Source: Bradyrhizobium sp. CCBAU 53338
GTDB taxonomy: Bacteria; Pseudomonadota; Alphaproteobacteria; Rhizobiales; Xanthobacteraceae
Direction: 5' to 3'
Assembly (NCBI RefSeq): GCF_015291665.1
Contig: NZ_CP030048.1
Coordinates: 6,855,501 to 6,919,500, forward strand
DNA: 64,000 bases
Shown here in pieces: positions 61,937-64,000 of this stretch (positions are counted from its first letter, which is position 1; every line of letters starts with the position of its first letter). The notes beneath the pieces are model-generated. The model was not told the origin of the DNA. It ran no database searches and saw only the letters and a list, made by a program, of their open reading frames with translations. Made by a program: the position numbers and the translations under genes.

Positions 61937-62100
61937 TGGGGTCCGCACCTTAACGACAACCCCAGTTCCCGCCTGCGCCTGGCATTTCGCTGTCGCCTCC
62001 ACCCGGCCAACGCGCTAGATTTGCTGGGAAAATGACAGCGGGCGAGGCCCGCGCCTTCGGAAGACGGGCGCTGCCGCGCCATGGGAGAAGCACGCTCGCC

Positions 62101-64000
62101 ATGATGCACGATTGGGGCGTGATCGCCGCCGCCTTCGGCTATATCGGCTTTCTGTTCCTGGTGGCGAGCCATGGCGACCGCCGCTCGCCGGCCCGACACG
62201 GCCGCGCGGCCGGGCTGATCTATCCGCTGTCGCTGGCGATCTACTGCACGTCCTGGACCTTCTTCGGCTCGGTCGGCTTCGCCACCCGCACCTCGACCGA
62301 CTTCCTCGCGATCTATGTCGGCCCGATCCTGATGATCGGGCTCGGCGCCGGCGTGCTCCGCCGCGTGATCCAGCTTGCCAAGGCGCACAACATCACCTCG
62401 ATCGCCGATTTCATCGGCGCGCGCTACGGCAAGAGCCAGGCGGTGGCGGCAACGGTGGCGCTGATCGCGATCATCGGCTCGGTGCCCTACATCGCGCTCC
62501 AGCTCAAGGCCGTCGCCTCCTCGCTCGAGGTCATCCTGAGCGAGGACCAGGCGTTCTCCCACATCCCGATCCTCGGCGACATTGCGCTGATGGTGACGCT
62601 GGCGATGGCGGCCTTCGCGGTGCTGTTCGGCACGCGGCAGACCGATGCCACCGAGCACCAGCACGGCCTGATGCTCGCGGTCGCGACCGAGTCCATCATC
62701 AAGCTGACGGCCTTCCTCACCGTCGGCATCTTCGTCACCTTCTGGATGTTCTCGCCGCACGAATTGATCGAGCGCGCGATGAAGACGCCGGAAGCGGTGC
62801 GCGCCATCGACTATTCGCCGTCGATCGGCAACTTCCTGACCATGACGCTGCTGTCGCTGTGCGCGATCATGCTGTTGCCGCGGCAGTTTCACGTCAGCGT
62901 CGTGGAGAATTCCTCGGACGCCGAGGTCAGCCGGGCACGCTGGATGTTCCCGCTGTATCTCGTCGCCATCAATTTGTTCGTGATCCCGATCTCGCTCGCC
63001 GGCCTCATCACGTTCCCGTTCGGCGCGGTCGATCCCGACATGTACGTGCTGGCCCTGCCGATGGAGGGCGGTGCCGGACTTCTCAGCGTCGCCGTCTTCG
63101 TCGGCGGCCTGTCGGCGGCGACCGCGATGGTGATCGTCGAATGCGTCGCGCTCTCCATCATGGTCTCGAACGATCTCGTGGTGCCGCTGGTGCTGCAGCG
63201 ACGGCCCGAGAGGCGCAGTGGAACCACCGACTTCGGCGACTTCCTGCTGCGCTCGCGGCGGCTTGCCATCTTCGCCATCATGGTGATGGCCTATTTCTAC
63301 TATCGCGCGCTCGGCAACACCCAGCTCGCGGCGATCGGCCTGTTGTCCTTTGCCGCCATCGCCCAGCTCGCGCCGAGCTTCTTCGGCGGACTGCTGTGGC
63401 GGCGCGCAACCGCGCGCGGCGCCATCGGCGGCATGCTGGTCGGCTTCGCGGTGTGGCTCTACACGCTGTTCATACCGAGCTTCATGGATTCCTCGACGGC
63501 AGGGATCCTGCTGCTCCAGCATGGCCCGTTCGGGATCGAGGCGCTGCGGCCGCAGGCGCTGTTCGGCGCCGACCTGCCGCCGCTGATGCACGGCGTCGTC
63601 TGGTCGCTCTCGCTCAACGTCCTCACTTACGTGCTGCTGTCGCTGGCGCGGCAGCCCTCGTCCATCGAGCTGGTGCAGGCCGATCTGTTCGTGCCCAACA
63701 CGCTCGCCCCGATCGCCCCGAACTTCCGCCGCTGGCGCACCACCATCACGGTGCACGACATCCAGACCACGGTCGCGCAATATCTCGGGCCCGATCGCGC
63801 CCGGCATTCGTTCGAGGCGTTCTCGGCCCGGCGCAACATGCGGCTGGAATCCGGAGCGCCGGCCGATTTCGAGCTGCTGCAGCACGCCGAGCACCTGATC
63901 GCCTCGTCGATCGGGGCGGCCTCCTCGCGCCTCGTGATGTCGCTGCTGCTGCGCAAGCGCACGGTCTCCGCGAAGGCCGCGCTGAAGCTGCTCGACGATT
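62101..64000 (+). CDS. Symporter-type sensor histidine kinase, N-terminal part (partial)
   Basis: The frame is open from ATG 62101 to the right edge (633 codons seen, no stop). It begins with a 12-13-helix Na+/solute symporter domain (IYPLSLAIYCTSWTFFGSVG, NITSIADFIGARYGKSQAVA, LPRQFHVSVVEN, about residues 1-510). A linker region of the kind that precedes PAS and histidine-kinase domains follows (LLQHAEHLIASSIGAASSRLV, about 600). Such CbrA-like chimeras sense nutrients through the transporter part. The kinase itself lies beyond the window, so its assignment rests on the recognised linker. Confidence 0.8.
   Translation, partial: MMHDWGVIAAAFGYIGFLFLVASHGDRRSPARHGRAAGLIYPLSLAIYCTSWTFFGSVGFATRTSTDFLAIYVGPILMIGLGAGVLRRVIQLAKAHNITSIADFIGARYGKSQAVAATVALIAIIGSVPYIALQLKAVASSLEVILSEDQAFSHIPILGDIALMVTLAMAAFAVLFGTRQTDATEHQHGLMLAVATESIIKLTAFLTVGIFVTFWMFSPHELIERAMKTPEAVRAIDYSPSIGNFLTMTLLSLCAIMLLPRQFHVSVVENSSDAEVSRARWMFPLYLVAINLFVIPISLAGLITFPFGAVDPDMYVLALPMEGGAGLLSVAVFVGGLSAATAMVIVECVALSIMVSNDLVVPLVLQRRPERRSGTTDFGDFLLRSRRLAIFAIMVMAYFYYRALGNTQLAAIGLLSFAAIAQLAPSFFGGLLWRRATARGAIGGMLVGFAVWLYTLFIPSFMDSSTAGILLLQHGPFGIEALRPQALFGADLPPLMHGVVWSLSLNVLTYVLLSLARQPSSIELVQADLFVPNTLAPIAPNFRRWRTTITVHDIQTTVAQYLGPDRARHSFEAFSARRNMRLESGAPADFELLQHAEHLIASSIGAASSRLVMSLLLRKRTVSAKAALKLLDD

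Noticed and set aside
61789..63894. 701-codon minus-strand frame at the right end
   Set aside because: It is His/Arg/Glu-rich shadow sequence; the opposite strand encodes a clear multi-helix symporter domain that runs off the edge.

Overview
The window is high-GC alphaproteobacterial DNA that most resembles Bradyrhizobium. The 5-aminolevulinate synthase near the right end matches the Bradyrhizobium HemA sequence almost word for word as I remember it. An Irr-type Fur regulator, a BA14K protein, a MddA-type methyltransferase, FixK-type boxes and several rhizobial palindromic repeats agree with that. No tRNA, rRNA, CRISPR array, transposase or phage gene was seen. The window reads as chromosomal core plus lineage-specific genes.

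Layout. 0-4.8 kb: the end of an MFS transporter, a three-gene operon (two ACMSD-type amidohydrolases and a one-domain Rieske protein), a CinA-type amidase, a DUF1488 protein and an exported TPR protein. 4.8-23.5 kb: amn, then what looks like a cell-surface module. It contains a type I secretion ATPase/adaptor pair, GlsB, an amidase with an AtzG-like small partner, a CHASE2 adenylate cyclase, a 2155-residue FecR/VCBS/beta-helix/RTX protein, a periplasmic LapG-like cysteine protease and a two-copy LprI-like protein. 23.6-30.4 kb: a six-gene minus-strand unit with all parts of a branched-chain-amino-acid-type ABC importer plus an acyl-CoA synthetase, so its cargo is more likely an organic acid than an amino acid. 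30.6-40.4 kb: an ABC exporter pair, an exported UlaG-like protein with altered metal ligands, an amidohydrolase, a cupin, an M29 aminopeptidase, a PcaB-like lyase and BA14K.

40.6-47.9 kb: two paralogous regulators (winged helix, TolB-like, TPR) flank a GFA protein and mddA. Next are an irr paralog with a perfect FixK box placed exactly 41.5 bases upstream of its ATG, and a TetR-DUF3313-DUF2147 unit with a clear operator. 48.1-53.3 kb: a complete dipeptide-type ABC importer (binding protein, two permeases, fused double ATPase). 53.4-57 kb: two coupled micro-proteins, an AEC transporter, small exported and DNA-binding proteins, a relic that looks like the start of a spermidine-synthase gene, and an outer-membrane beta-barrel. 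57-64 kb: a chemoreceptor, a metallo-hydrolase, hemA behind a perfect FixK box, and the first two thirds or so of a symporter-type sensor kinase that runs off the end.

The strongest hypotheses are (1) a LapA/LapG-like surface-adhesin system built on a FecR/beta-helix giant protein, and (2) a low-oxygen link between haem synthesis and iron regulation through FixK boxes at hemA and irr. All functional statements are read from sequence and family knowledge; no database search was run.
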